This document shows, in pieces, positions 17,442-26,349 of a stretch of 64,000 nucleotides of DNA (within the stretch, counting starts at the first letter, position 1; every line of letters starts with the position of its first letter). The stretch spans positions 2,542,001 to 2,606,000 of the forward strand of contig OZ220706.1 of assembly GCA_965116695.1 (NCBI GenBank). Reading direction: 5' to 3'. The stretch comes from JAJDTT01 sp965116695 (GTDB lineage: Bacteria > Acidobacteriota > UBA6911 > RPQK01 > JAJDTT01). The translations under genes were made by a program, and so were the position numbers. Under the pieces are notes generated by a model. It made no database searches and had not been told where the DNA came from. It saw only the letters and a program-made list of their open reading frames with translations.

Positions 17442-17517
17442 ATCCGGGATTAGAGTTTCAATGAAGGCGACCGGCCCCTTCCATTGATCCTGGTCGGCAA
17501 CGCCTCGTAATCGCAAG

Positions 17518-17973
17518 TCATTTCGGTTTGGCCGGAGAGACGGTTACCGACGTGCGGACTGAGTTGGCGATGAAACACTCCTGGTGCGCAAGTTCGTGGA
17601 TCCTCTCCAATCCTTCCGGAGATGGCGGCCGGGATCCAAAAGTGACGTTGGGACGGAGAACCACTCGAGTGACGGACAACTTCCCATCCGCGTTCTTCTC
17701 CAGGAATCCGACCGCCGCATCGCGGTAGTGATCCACGACCAGCCGCTTTCGAGCCGCGATCGCCAGAAACGTGAGCATGTGACAGCTCGCGAGCGCCGCA
17801 ACATAGGCTTTTTCGGGATCGAGGAGGTTCGCATTCCCCAGGTACTCGGGCGCTGACGACGCACTGACTCGAACCCCGCCTTCAAATTTCCAGGTGTGAT
17901 CGCGGGAGTAGGACCGGTACTCGAATTCGGCAGAGCCCCTTTCCCATTCCACTGACGCGTGATGCTCCGACAT
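17518..17973 (-). CDS. OsmC/Ohr-family hydroperoxide reductase-like protein
   Basis: 151 aa OsmC-fold protein. The two redox cysteines are Cys64 (LASCHMLTFL) and Cys133 (HQECFIANSV), as in thiol-dependent organic hydroperoxide reductases. AGAGGA precedes the ATG at 17973. Cytoplasmic; probably detoxifies organic peroxides. Convergent with the GNAT gene. Confidence 0.88.
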   Translation of the reverse strand: MSEHHASVEWERGSAEFEYRSYSRDHTWKFEGGVRVSASSAPEYLGNANLLDPEKAYVAALASCHMLTFLAIAARKRLVVDHYRDAAVGFLEKNADGKLSVTRVVLRPNVTFGSRPPSPEGLERIHELAHQECFIANSVRTSVTVSPAKPK

Positions 17974-18139
17974 GTCTCGATTCCTCTGACCTACGATGAA
18001 ACTACGTTATCCCTCCTACCATAACCACTTTGGCTCGGAAAGCGACAAGGCGCCCTCTTCGAACGTGATGACCAATTCCAGGGTCGGATCCATACACTGC
18101 TCGCCGTAGCGCTTGCAGCCCCCGACTATCCGGCGCATC

Positions 18140-21100
18140 ATGATTGCCATGAGACGAACTTGGTTTTCCCGCATTCAAAGGGCGCCGAATCAGCCTGGGA
18201 AATTCGAACCCACCATTTGGAGCAGCCTTCACTGGTCACTGATACTCGTTACTCTTCTTCTGCCTCTCGCCTGCGCAAGCGGTCCGGATGAGGAAACGGA
18301 AGAGTGGCGGCGGATCACCGACATCTCCAGGAATCCGGATCAGCTCCGCGAGTACCTGAAACCGATCCCACCCCTGGACCCGGCCGAATCCCTGAAAGCC
18401 CTCGACGTGGCCGACGGTTTCCGCGTGGAGCTGGTGGCTCACGAGCCTCAGGTGGTGGAGCCCCTGGCCGCCACCTTCGACGAGAACGGGCGCATGTACG
18501 TGGCCGAGTTCTACGGCTACCCGCGCCAGCCGCGGCCCGGCGAGGACGGCACCGGCCGGATCCGGATGTTGGAGGACCGGGACGGGGACGGCACCTATGA
18601 AACGGCCCACGTGTACGCCGACAAGCTGGTCTGGCCCACCGGCGTGGCGGTCTGGAAGGGGGGGCTCTTCGTCTCGGCCGCCCCGGACATCCTCTACTTC
18701 AAGGACACGGACGGCGACGGCCGGGCCGACGTCCGCAAGCAGATCTACACCGGGTTCGGCGTCACCAACGAGCAGCAGATGGTCAACAACATCATGTGGG
18801 GCGTGGACCACAAGATCTACGCGTCCACCGGCGGCAACGGGGGCTACATCCGCCCCGGAGGCCAGCCGGACGCGGAGCCCGTTTCGGTTTACAACCGGGA
18901 CTTCCGCTTCAGCCCGGTGAACCTGGAGATGGAGCTCACCACCCAGACCTTCCAGTTCGGTTACACCTTCGACGAGTGGTTCAACCGCTACGTCTGCCGG
19001 GCGGGATCCTTCGGCCGGCACGTGGTCATGCCGCACGGATACCTGGAGCGGAACCCCTACCTCTTCTTCGACCTGCACGGGTACCTGACCATGGGTTCCA
19101 TGGAGGTCAACCCGCTGACCCGGGGCCGGCTCCCCATCTACCGCGCCAGCCCCATCGAACGGTGGCGCAAGGTTCGCGAGGCCCGGCGGATCTTCGCAGG
19201 ACGGATCACCCGGGTCGAGGAGGGCGGCCGGGAGAACTACCAGGAGTTTGCCGCCGCCTGGGCCGGAGTGAAGGTCTACACCGGGCACGCCTATCCGGAG
19301 GAATACCGGGGCAACATCTTCACCGGAGCCGCCACCGCCAATCTGCTGCACCGGCGGATCCTGGAACCGGATGGGGTCACCTTCAAAGCGGTGAGCGGCG
19401 AACCCGAGGGCAAGGAGTTCCTCCGTTCCAGCCACAACTGGTTCCGTCCCATCAACTCGGTCAATGCCCCCGACGGCACCCTCTACGTGCTGGACATGTG
19501 CCGCGAACTGGTGGAGCACGGGCACGTGCCGGAGCGGGTCCTGGCGCATCTGGATTTCGCCCGCGGCTCGGAACACGGGCGGATCTACCGGGTGGCGCCC
19601 CTCGATTTCAAAGTGCCGCCTGCTCCCCGCCTGGGTGAGGCCGGTATCGAAGAGCTGGTGGGACACCTGGAACATCCCGGCGGCTGGTGGCGGGAGACGG
19701 CGCACCGGCTCATCTACGAGCGTCAGGACAAGTCCGCCGTGCCGCTGCTGCGCCAGCTCCTGACGGAGAGCGAACGTCCCCTGGCCCGGATGCACGCCCT
19801 CTGGTCGCTCCACGGGTTGGGCGCTCTCAGAAACGCGGACGTGGCCAAGGCGTTGTCCGATTCCTCGCCCGGGGTCCGGGAACACGCCGTGCCGCACGCG
19901 GAGCTCCGGATGAAGCGCTCCGGACAGCTCGTCCGGAAGATCCTGGAGATGGCCGGGGACGAAAATCCCCGGGTGCGAATGAGGGTGGCCCTGGCTCTGG
20001 GCGAGATCGGGGACCGGCGCGTCCTTCCGGCCCTGGTGAAGATTGCACGGACCGACGGCGAAGACCGCTGGATCCGAAACTCGGTTTTGAGCTCCAGCAC
20101 CCGCCTGGCCGACCGGCTCTTCACGGAGCTGGCGGCCCTGGACGATTTCCAGCAGGAACCCCTGGCGGAGCAGTGGCTGCCTCCGCTGGCCCGGACCGTG
20201 GGGGGCCGGGGCGTCGCCTCTGAAATCCGCCGCCTGACCCGCGCCACCGCCACCCACGAGGCGCTGGCCTCCCAGCCGGAGCTGCAGTTGGCCATCGTCA
20301 CCAGCTTGGCCGAGGGACTGGCCATCAACGGAAAGGTCTTCACTCATCTCAAGAACCTCCATCCCGCAGCCGCCCGCATGATTCGCGGCCACCTGGAGAG
20401 CTCCCTCGCGGCGGCCGCCGGCGCCGAACTCCCGGAGCGGAAACGGCTGGCGGCCATCGGCCTGCTCCGGCACGCGGCTCTGGAAGAGGTCCAGGAGACG
20501 CTGACGGAACTGATCGATCCGCAGCAGCCCCAAGCCGTGCAGTTGTCCGCCGTCGCCGCTCTGGCCGACTACGAGGATCCGGAGATTGCGCCGCTCCTGC
20601 TGGAGTCATGGGGCGCGCAGACCCCCAAGGTCCGGGCGGGTGTCCTTTCAGGTGTCTTGTCCCGGCCGGAATGGACCCGCTCCCTGCTGGAGGCCATCGA
20701 GTCGGAGAAGGTTCCGGTCCGCCAGATCGACGCCAAGCGCCGCGAGCTCCTGATGAACCACGACGACCAGGGGATCCGCGACCGTGCCGCGACGCTCTTC
20801 GAGTCGGCCGCGCCGGGTGAACGCCAGGAGGTCCTGGCCAACTATCAGGCCGCCTTGACCCTGCCGGGGGACCGGCACCGCGGCGAGAAGGTCTATCGCC
20901 GCGAGTGCATCCAGTGCCACCGGTTGGGCTCCACCCGGCATGTGGTCGGCCCCAACCTCATCGTGGCCGGCTACCAGGACCGCGACACTCTCCTGACCAG
21001 CATCCTCGACCCGAACCGGATGGTGGAGCCCCAATTCACCAATTACGTGGTGACCGACACCAAGGGCCGCCTCTACACCGGCCTCATGGCCCAGGAGACG

Positions 21101-21361
21101 GCGGCCAGCATCACCCTGGTGGAGAGCGAGGAGTTGCAGAACACGCTCCTGAGAAGGGACATCCAGGAGATTCGCGCCACCGGTCAGTCCCTGATGCCGG
21201 AGGGGCTGGAAGAGACCATTTCCGAACAGGAGATGGCGGACCTCATGACCTTCATCCTGGACTACCAATACGTGCAGGGCGCCGTGGGCGGAGGCTACGG
21301 TCCCGGGGAGGAGGTCTACGGCGAGGCCCTGGAGACGCGCCGTTTCACCGCGGGCCCGTGA
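18140..21361 (+). CDS. PVC-type dehydrogenase / HEAT / cytochrome c lipoprotein
   Basis: About 1073 aa. A long basic N-region and hydrophobic stretch end in a lipobox (LPLAC), so it is an exported lipoprotein. Order: six-bladed PQQ-sugar-dehydrogenase-like propeller (VADGFRVELVAHEPQVVEPL to about residue 490), HEAT-like helical repeats (about 520-880), then a C-terminal cytochrome c domain with heme motif CIQCH. This architecture is common in Planctomycetes, Verrucomicrobia and Acidobacteria and is thought to oxidise sugars or alcohols; true substrates are mostly unknown. ATG at 18140 or 18149 is preferred over the TTG at 18113. Confidence 0.85.
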   Translation: MIAMRRTWFSRIQRAPNQPGKFEPTIWSSLHWSLILVTLLLPLACASGPDEETEEWRRITDISRNPDQLREYLKPIPPLDPAESLKALDVADGFRVELVAHEPQVVEPLAATFDENGRMYVAEFYGYPRQPRPGEDGTGRIRMLEDRDGDGTYETAHVYADKLVWPTGVAVWKGGLFVSAAPDILYFKDTDGDGRADVRKQIYTGFGVTNEQQMVNNIMWGVDHKIYASTGGNGGYIRPGGQPDAEPVSVYNRDFRFSPVNLEMELTTQTFQFGYTFDEWFNRYVCRAGSFGRHVVMPHGYLERNPYLFFDLHGYLTMGSMEVNPLTRGRLPIYRASPIERWRKVREARRIFAGRITRVEEGGRENYQEFAAAWAGVKVYTGHAYPEEYRGNIFTGAATANLLHRRILEPDGVTFKAVSGEPEGKEFLRSSHNWFRPINSVNAPDGTLYVLDMCRELVEHGHVPERVLAHLDFARGSEHGRIYRVAPLDFKVPPAPRLGEAGIEELVGHLEHPGGWWRETAHRLIYERQDKSAVPLLRQLLTESERPLARMHALWSLHGLGALRNADVAKALSDSSPGVREHAVPHAELRMKRSGQLVRKILEMAGDENPRVRMRVALALGEIGDRRVLPALVKIARTDGEDRWIRNSVLSSSTRLADRLFTELAALDDFQQEPLAEQWLPPLARTVGGRGVASEIRRLTRATATHEALASQPELQLAIVTSLAEGLAINGKVFTHLKNLHPAAARMIRGHLESSLAAAAGAELPERKRLAAIGLLRHAALEEVQETLTELIDPQQPQAVQLSAVAALADYEDPEIAPLLLESWGAQTPKVRAGVLSGVLSRPEWTRSLLEAIESEKVPVRQIDAKRRELLMNHDDQGIRDRAATLFESAAPGERQEVLANYQAALTLPGDRHRGEKVYRRECIQCHRLGSTRHVVGPNLIVAGYQDRDTLLTSILDPNRMVEPQFTNYVVTDTKGRLYTGLMAQETAASITLVESEELQNTLLRRDIQEIRATGQSLMPEGLEETISEQEMADLMTFILDYQYVQGAVGGGYGPGEEVYGEALETRRFTAGP

Positions 21362-21370
21362 CGTCAGGAG

Positions 21371-21423
21371 CGGGGGTCTTCCTACCCCCGATTCTTGATT
21401 GCGTGGGGGACAGGAATGTCCCC
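21371..21423. repeat. Two hairpin repeats downstream of the cytochrome gene
   Basis: CGGGGGT-CTTCCT-ACCCCCG (21371-21390) and GGGGACA-GGAA-TGTCCCC (21406-21423), each with a perfect 7-bp stem. They lie just past the stop of the PVC-type gene and before the RHH antitoxin. The second is a near copy of 6537-6554. They may work as terminators, although no T-run follows. Confidence 0.65.
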
Positions 21424-21474
21424 TCCAATGGCTCTGAACGTATTCCGCGCCGCATATTCTCGGGGGATTTCCGC

Positions 21475-21502
21475 TTTGATGTTCAGTCGCAAAAACATCA
21501 AA
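21475..21502. promoter_or_regulatory. Perfect 9-bp inverted repeat, candidate antitoxin operator
   Basis: TTTGATGTT (21475-21483) and AACATCAAA (21494-21502) are exact reverse complements separated by 10 nt. The right arm ends 8 bp before the antitoxin ATG. RHH antitoxins commonly bind such palindromes to autoregulate, so this is the natural candidate operator. Confidence 0.45.
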
Positions 21503-21510
21503 ATGCTTGA

Positions 21511-21744
21511 ATGCTTACCGCACTGAAGAGAACGACCATCTACTTCGACGCCGATGTCCACCAGGCATTGCGCCTCAAATCGCTCGAGACCGGGCGTAGC
21601 CTCTCCGACCTTGTGAACGAGGCTATCCGACTTGCCTTGGGCGAAGACGCCGAGGATCTTGCCGCCTTCGAGGAAAGATTCGCCGAAAAGAACCTTTCGT
21701 TTGAATGTGTGGTGAAAGACCTGGAGCGGCGTGGCCAGATTTGA
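21511..21744 (+). CDS. CopG/RelB-like ribbon-helix-helix antitoxin
   Basis: 77 aa. An N-terminal RHH domain (RTTIYFDADVHQALRLKS, then GRSLSDLVNEAIRLAL) is followed by an acidic, toxin-binding-type tail ending SFECVVKDLERRGQI. This is the standard layout of antitoxins paired with RelE/ParE toxins. The expected toxin frame overlaps its 3' end but is only 28 codons long, so the antitoxin is effectively an orphan. Confidence 0.85.
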   Translation: MLTALKRTTIYFDADVHQALRLKSLETGRSLSDLVNEAIRLALGEDAEDLAAFEERFAEKNLSFECVVKDLERRGQI

Positions 21745-21817
21745 CGTTCTGATCAAGTCATCGGGCACGACAAAGATCGAGAGGGGATCTCCAGAAAGTC
21801 TCACCGCCGACCTCTGA
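21731..21817 (+). pseudogene. RelE/ParE-type toxin remnant
   Basis: A GTG at 21731 overlaps the antitoxin by 14 bp, the usual toxin position. It reads MARFDVLIKSSGTTKIE, resembling the first strand and helix of RelE-family toxins, then runs into an unrelated tail and a TGA at 21815 after 28 codons. The catalytic core is missing. Consistent with toxin loss by deletion or frameshift. Confidence 0.55.
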
Positions 21818-21823
21818 CAGACT

Positions 21824-24586
21824 ATGAAGACGACCGTAATCCTTTGGGCTCTTCTGCCGTCTCTACTGACCCTTGACCTCGCCCGAGGCGCCGGGTTCAA
21901 GATCGTGCATCAGGGTTTCGAGAGCTTCTCCCAGGGCAGCTTCGAGCATGCGGGGCAGGACATCTACGTCTCCCGGACCGGGCGCGTCCAACTGATTCGA
22001 CGCTGGGACCTGAACAACGACGGCTACTACGATCTCCCCTTCGCCAGCACCCACAACGTCATGGTGGGCAGCATCGACGCCCTGGGCTACCTCCAGACGA
22101 ACCGCGGCTACCGGTCGGTCCTGTCGCCCCTGCACCGGTCCCTGGCCCTTTACGACCTGTGGCTGCAGGAGGAGAAGAGCCGTTCCAGCACGCTCCGTCT
22201 ACCGGCCGACCGTCCCAGCGCCGTCCTTTTCAGCGACGTGGACCGGGACGGGTACTCCGACATCGTCTTCGCCTCCGCGGGACTGGGGGACACCCCCTTC
22301 TCCGACAGCCTCATCTACTGGGGCTCCGAATTCGGCTACCGGCGCGACTCCCGCACCGCGCTGCCCACGGCGGGCGCCCGGGACGTGGCGGTGGGAGACC
22401 TGAACCGGGACGGCCGCCAGGACGTGGTCTTCGCCAACCGGACAGGCGCGGGCCGGAGAAACCCGGGATCCTACATCTACTGGGGGTCGACCGATTTCTA
22501 TGGAGAGCGCCACCGCAGCGCCGTGCCCGTGGTGGGGGCCGTGGGCTGCAGGATCGCCGACCTGGACGCGGACGGGCACCCCGACCTGGTCTTCGCCACC
22601 CCCGGCGAAGAGGGAGGACTCCAGATCCACTGGGGAAGCGAGACGGGACTTGAGCTGGAGTCCCCTTCGCGGTTTCCGATCTCCGGTTTGGTGTCGCTGG
22701 AGACGGCTCAGACAGCGGATCGAGGGACGGTGCTGGCGGCGCTGTCGCAGAAGAAGCTCCGGTTCTTCGAGTTCCAGTCGCGCCAGCCGATCCTGCGGAG
22801 AACAGTGAACCGTGGCGGATCGAGGGTCCGCTTGGCGGACCTGGACCGGGACGGCCGGCTGGAGGCCATCGTGGCGGGCGGGGACACCTCGGCCGTCCTC
22901 TGGGGAAAGGACGGCTCCGAAACCCCCATACCGACCCTCAACGCCAGGGACGCGGCCGTCTCCGATCTCAACAAGGACGGCTTTCCCGAACTCATCTTCG
23001 CCAACTACTCCGAAGGAACCTACGGCAACCTGGACGTCTCTTCCTACGTCTACTGGGGCAGCGTTCACGGGTACGCCGACGCCCGCCGGACCGACCTGCA
23101 GACCTTCGGCGCCGCCGCCGTTGCGGTAGGCGACCTGAACGGCGACAACCGGCAGGACCTGCTCTTCGGCAACACCGGGAGCGGGATTTCCGGCGGCAAG
23201 GAAGAGTTCGTCTACGTCTACTGGGGCCGCCCCCACCGCGGCTACTCGCCGGCCTTCGTCACCCGCTATCCCTGCGTCATGGCCATGGGGGTCTCCATGG
23301 CCGATCTGGATGACGACGGACACGCGGAACTGCTGGTGGCCAATTCGGGGCGGCACTACTCGGGCTTGCCCGGCGCCAGCTATCTCTATTGGGGGACTCC
23401 CGAAGGACCCGCGGTGGAGAAGCGCCACGAATTCGATCTCAACGAGAACGGTTCCTGGGAGATCGCCGACCTGAACCGGGACGGGTACCTGGACATCGTG
23501 GGATTCGATTTCGACACCCTTTTCATCGCCTGGGGAGGCCCCCGGAAATTCTCGGATCCCGGCCGCCAGGTCCGGATTCCCGGCGTGGCGACCATGGGCC
23601 AGAACTGCCGGCTGCTGGATATCGACCGGGACGGCTGGCTGGACATCCTGACCGCCGACATCGCAAGTCCCTACAGCAAGATTCTGCTGGGCGGACCCGA
23701 CGGCTATTCGGCCGAACGGGTCCAGCGTTTGGAAGAGCCGGGGATCGGCAACGTGGAGGTGGCGGACCTGGACGCCGACGGCCGGCTGGATCTGGTCCTG
23801 CTGCGGCCCTACTCCAGGGACGACGGCGTGAATCGGGCCGACTCCTGGATCAAGATCTACCATGGGACCAGCCGGGGGCTGGAGGCCGAGCCCAGGTTCG
23901 AATTCCCCACCGTGGGAGCCATCGACGTGGTGGCGGCGGACCTGAACGGCGACGGCGCTCTGGATCTGGCCGTCTCCCAATACGAGTCGCGCAGCCACCG
24001 GAAGCTGCCGGTCCTGCTTTTCTGGAACCACGGACGGGAAGGATTCTCGGGACGGAACCGAACCGATCTGCCGGGCGAGTCCCCTTCGGCCCTGATGGCG
24101 GCGGACATGGACTACGACGGGCACACCGATCTGCTGGTGGTGAACCACAAGCTCTCGGTGGGCGAAGACAACCACAGCGTCGAGAGCTACCTCTACTGGG
24201 GCGCTCAGGACGGATTCTCGGTCGCAAACCGGAGCTATCTGCCCGCGCCGGGCCCGCACTTCCTGCAGAACGTGGACGTGGGCAACCTGGCGACCCGGAA
24301 GCCGGAGGCGTCCTACACTTCGCCGGCGGTCGATCTCTCCACGTGGCCGGGGGACATCGAGCTGACCTGTGAAGCGGAGACTCCGCGGGGATCCCGGATC
24401 CAACTCCTGACCCGTTTCGCCCGCGACCGCGACGGTCTTGAGCAAGCCGGCTGGAGAGCGGTCCCGGAATCGGGCCGGCTCTCGCGAGGGGACCGCGACA
24501 CCTGGCTCCAATATCGAGTCACACTGATCGCCGGCATGGGATACGCGTCCCCTTATCTGACCCAGGTGACGGTTCGGGGCGAGTAA
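21824..24586 (+). CDS. Secreted FG-GAP/VCBS-repeat beta-propeller protein
   Basis: 920 aa with a Sec signal (MKTTVILWALLPSLL..., cleavage near LARG). At least a dozen calcium-binding repeats of the D-x-[DN]-x-D-G type occur throughout, such as DLNRDGRQDVVFAN, DLDADGHPDLVFAT, DLNKDGFPELIFAN, DLNGDGALDLAVSQ and DMDYDGHTDLLVVN, many followed by YxYWG. This implies one or two integrin-like seven-bladed propellers. Such proteins bind Ca2+ and sugars or proteins at the cell surface. Its ATG lies 7 bp after the toxin stub. Confidence 0.88.
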   Translation: MKTTVILWALLPSLLTLDLARGAGFKIVHQGFESFSQGSFEHAGQDIYVSRTGRVQLIRRWDLNNDGYYDLPFASTHNVMVGSIDALGYLQTNRGYRSVLSPLHRSLALYDLWLQEEKSRSSTLRLPADRPSAVLFSDVDRDGYSDIVFASAGLGDTPFSDSLIYWGSEFGYRRDSRTALPTAGARDVAVGDLNRDGRQDVVFANRTGAGRRNPGSYIYWGSTDFYGERHRSAVPVVGAVGCRIADLDADGHPDLVFATPGEEGGLQIHWGSETGLELESPSRFPISGLVSLETAQTADRGTVLAALSQKKLRFFEFQSRQPILRRTVNRGGSRVRLADLDRDGRLEAIVAGGDTSAVLWGKDGSETPIPTLNARDAAVSDLNKDGFPELIFANYSEGTYGNLDVSSYVYWGSVHGYADARRTDLQTFGAAAVAVGDLNGDNRQDLLFGNTGSGISGGKEEFVYVYWGRPHRGYSPAFVTRYPCVMAMGVSMADLDDDGHAELLVANSGRHYSGLPGASYLYWGTPEGPAVEKRHEFDLNENGSWEIADLNRDGYLDIVGFDFDTLFIAWGGPRKFSDPGRQVRIPGVATMGQNCRLLDIDRDGWLDILTADIASPYSKILLGGPDGYSAERVQRLEEPGIGNVEVADLDADGRLDLVLLRPYSRDDGVNRADSWIKIYHGTSRGLEAEPRFEFPTVGAIDVVAADLNGDGALDLAVSQYESRSHRKLPVLLFWNHGREGFSGRNRTDLPGESPSALMAADMDYDGHTDLLVVNHKLSVGEDNHSVESYLYWGAQDGFSVANRSYLPAPGPHFLQNVDVGNLATRKPEASYTSPAVDLSTWPGDIELTCEAETPRGSRIQLLTRFARDRDGLEQAGWRAVPESGRLSRGDRDTWLQYRVTLIAGMGYASPYLTQVTVRGE

Positions 24587-24606
24587 ACACCCCGGGAGAG
24601 GCAGAT

Positions 24607-25983
24607 ATGTCCGAAAGCTGGCTGGCCGCCTATGTCGAGCGGGGTCCCAGATCCCGGGATCTGTTCGAGCAGGCGATGCGGAACACGGCCGGCGGCGTCG
24701 GCCACGACCTGCGATTCGCGCTTCCCTTCCCCCGCTATATCGATCACGCCTCAGGGTCCCGAATCTGGGACGCCGATGGAAACGAGTACATCGACTACGG
24801 CATGGGAAACGCCGCCTGTCTGCTTGGCCACTCCCCTCCCGAGGTGCTCGATGCCGTCCGCGAAGTGATCGGCAACGGGCTCCACTTCGGGTTCGATCAC
24901 CCGTCCCAGGTCGAGTGGGCCGGCCTGATCCGTCAGTTGATTCCCTCAGCCGAGCGCGTCCGATTCGTCAATTCCGGTACGGAAGGCTCCATGCTGGCGT
25001 TGCGCGTGGCACGAGCCTTCACCCGGCGCACCAAGGTGCTCCGCTTCGAGGGCCATTTCAGCGGTTGGCACGACTACGTGGGGCGGGGCGCCATGCCTCC
25101 GTTCGACGCCCCCATCTCGGCCGGCATCCCTCCCGCCACCCTGGACACCATCGTGGTGATTCCGGCTGACCTTGATCTCGTCGAAAAGACGCTCCGCAGC
25201 GATCCGGACATCGCCGCCGTCATGCTGGAGCCGTCCGGCGCGTCGTGGGGCCGGGTCCCTCTGAGCGCCGGGTTCAACCGCGAACTGCGCCGCCTGACTG
25301 CGGACCGGGACGTGCTGTTGATCTACGACGAGGTCATCACCGGCTTTCGTTACAGTCCGGGCGGCTATCAGGGACTCGCAGGCATCACACCCGACATGAC
25401 CGTCCTGGGAAAGATCATGACCGGCGGACTCCCCGGGGGAGCCCTGGTGGGCCGGACCGACATCATGAGCCTGTTCGATATCACGGGAGATCCCCGGCAC
25501 GACCGGCACGAGAGGATCCATCACCAGGGAACGTTCAACGCCAACCCCATATCGGCAGCGGCCGGGGTCGCCACCCTGAAGCAGGCCGCCACCGGCCGGC
25601 CCCAAGCCCAAGCCGACCGCATGGCCGCGCTGCTCCGCGACGGCATGGAGGAGATCCTGGAGCGGGAACGGGTGGCCGGCTACGCCTACGGGGACTCTTC
25701 CGGCTTCCACGTCTACCTGGAAGCCCACCCCGGTTCGGGCGCCGCGGACCGCGCCGCGGTTCGCACCACCGACGCCGCCCGGCTGAAGGGGATTCCCGCG
25801 GACGTCGTTACCGCCTTTCAGAGAAACCTCCAGATCCGGGGCGTCGAAGTGCTCTCCTTCATGGCCGGCGTCACCTCCGCCGCCCACTCGGAGCAAGACA
25901 TCGGTGAAACCCTGAACGTCTTCCAGGACACCATCCGAACGATGGTCCGAGAAAAAATCATCGCCCGGAACGGCATCTTATAG
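24607..25983 (+). CDS. Class III PLP-dependent aminotransferase (HemL-like)
   Basis: 458 aa, fold type I. Motifs: DADGNEYIDYGMG, VNSGTEGSMLALRVARA (phosphate-binding), IYDEVITGFR, and the PLP lysine in TVLGKIMTGGLPGGALVG. It resembles glutamate-1-semialdehyde aminomutase, but no heme genes are near and members of this group also act on other amino or keto acids. GGGAGAGG Shine-Dalgarno. Its TAG stop (25981-25983) abuts the eight-hairpin array. Confidence 0.88.
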   Translation: MSESWLAAYVERGPRSRDLFEQAMRNTAGGVGHDLRFALPFPRYIDHASGSRIWDADGNEYIDYGMGNAACLLGHSPPEVLDAVREVIGNGLHFGFDHPSQVEWAGLIRQLIPSAERVRFVNSGTEGSMLALRVARAFTRRTKVLRFEGHFSGWHDYVGRGAMPPFDAPISAGIPPATLDTIVVIPADLDLVEKTLRSDPDIAAVMLEPSGASWGRVPLSAGFNRELRRLTADRDVLLIYDEVITGFRYSPGGYQGLAGITPDMTVLGKIMTGGLPGGALVGRTDIMSLFDITGDPRHDRHERIHHQGTFNANPISAAAGVATLKQAATGRPQAQADRMAALLRDGMEEILERERVAGYAYGDSSGFHVYLEAHPGSGAADRAAVRTTDAARLKGIPADVVTAFQRNLQIRGVEVLSFMAGVTSAAHSEQDIGETLNVFQDTIRTMVREKIIARNGIL

Positions 25984-26190
25984 GCGCCAGGAGCGGCGGC
26001 ATTTTGCCGCCGATTGGAGCGGCGTGCTTTGCGCGCCAGGAGCGGCGGCATCTTGCCGCCGATTGGATCGGCGTGCTTTGCGCGCCGACAGGAGCGGCGT
26101 GTTTCACGCGCCGACTGGATCGGCGTGCTTTGCGCGCCGGGAGCGGCGGCATCTTGCCGCCGATTGGATCGGCGTCTTTCAGGCGCCGAC
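25981..26190. repeat. Array of eight GGCG-type hairpins spaced 23 or 26 bp
   Basis: Eight 18-19-nt palindromes start at 25994, 26020, 26043, 26069, 26095, 26121, 26144 and 26170. Three are CGGCGGCAT(T/C)TTGCCGCCG, three are CGGCGTGCTTTGCGCGCCG or close, one is CGGCGTGTTTCACGCGCCG and one CGGCGTCTTTCAGGCGCCG. Spacers are 4-7 nt (GATTGGAT, ACAGGAG and the like). Mismatches within stems are mostly G-T wobbles, which suggests pairing matters as RNA. It starts at the aminotransferase stop codon. Confidence 0.85.
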
Positions 26191-26349
26191 CAAGGGACAC
26201 CGAGTCTCCACTCCGCGCTTCCTTGCAACGCCGCCTGTCTTCGTTGCATCAAGACCGGACCCCCATTGGAGGAACGATCACCATTTTCGACTACGCTGAA
26301 TTGATGCTCCATATTCGAAGATCCGTCGCTTTACGAAACGAGATCCGCC

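Noticed and set aside
18016..18150. 44-codon frame on the minus strand before the PVC-type gene
   Set aside because: It overlaps the start of the opposite gene, shows no family resemblance and has no convincing ribosome site.
22199..24511. Long antisense frames over real genes (also 18236-20533, 684-1550, 16778-17125)
   Set aside because: They mirror GC-rich coding sequence, are rich in Arg/Pro/Gly/Val, lack domains and good start sites, and lie fully inside well-supported genes.
25981..26190. CRISPR array
   Set aside because: Regular 23/26-bp spacing, but the units are palindromes separated by 4-7 nt of similar sequence; there are no unique spacers and no cas genes.
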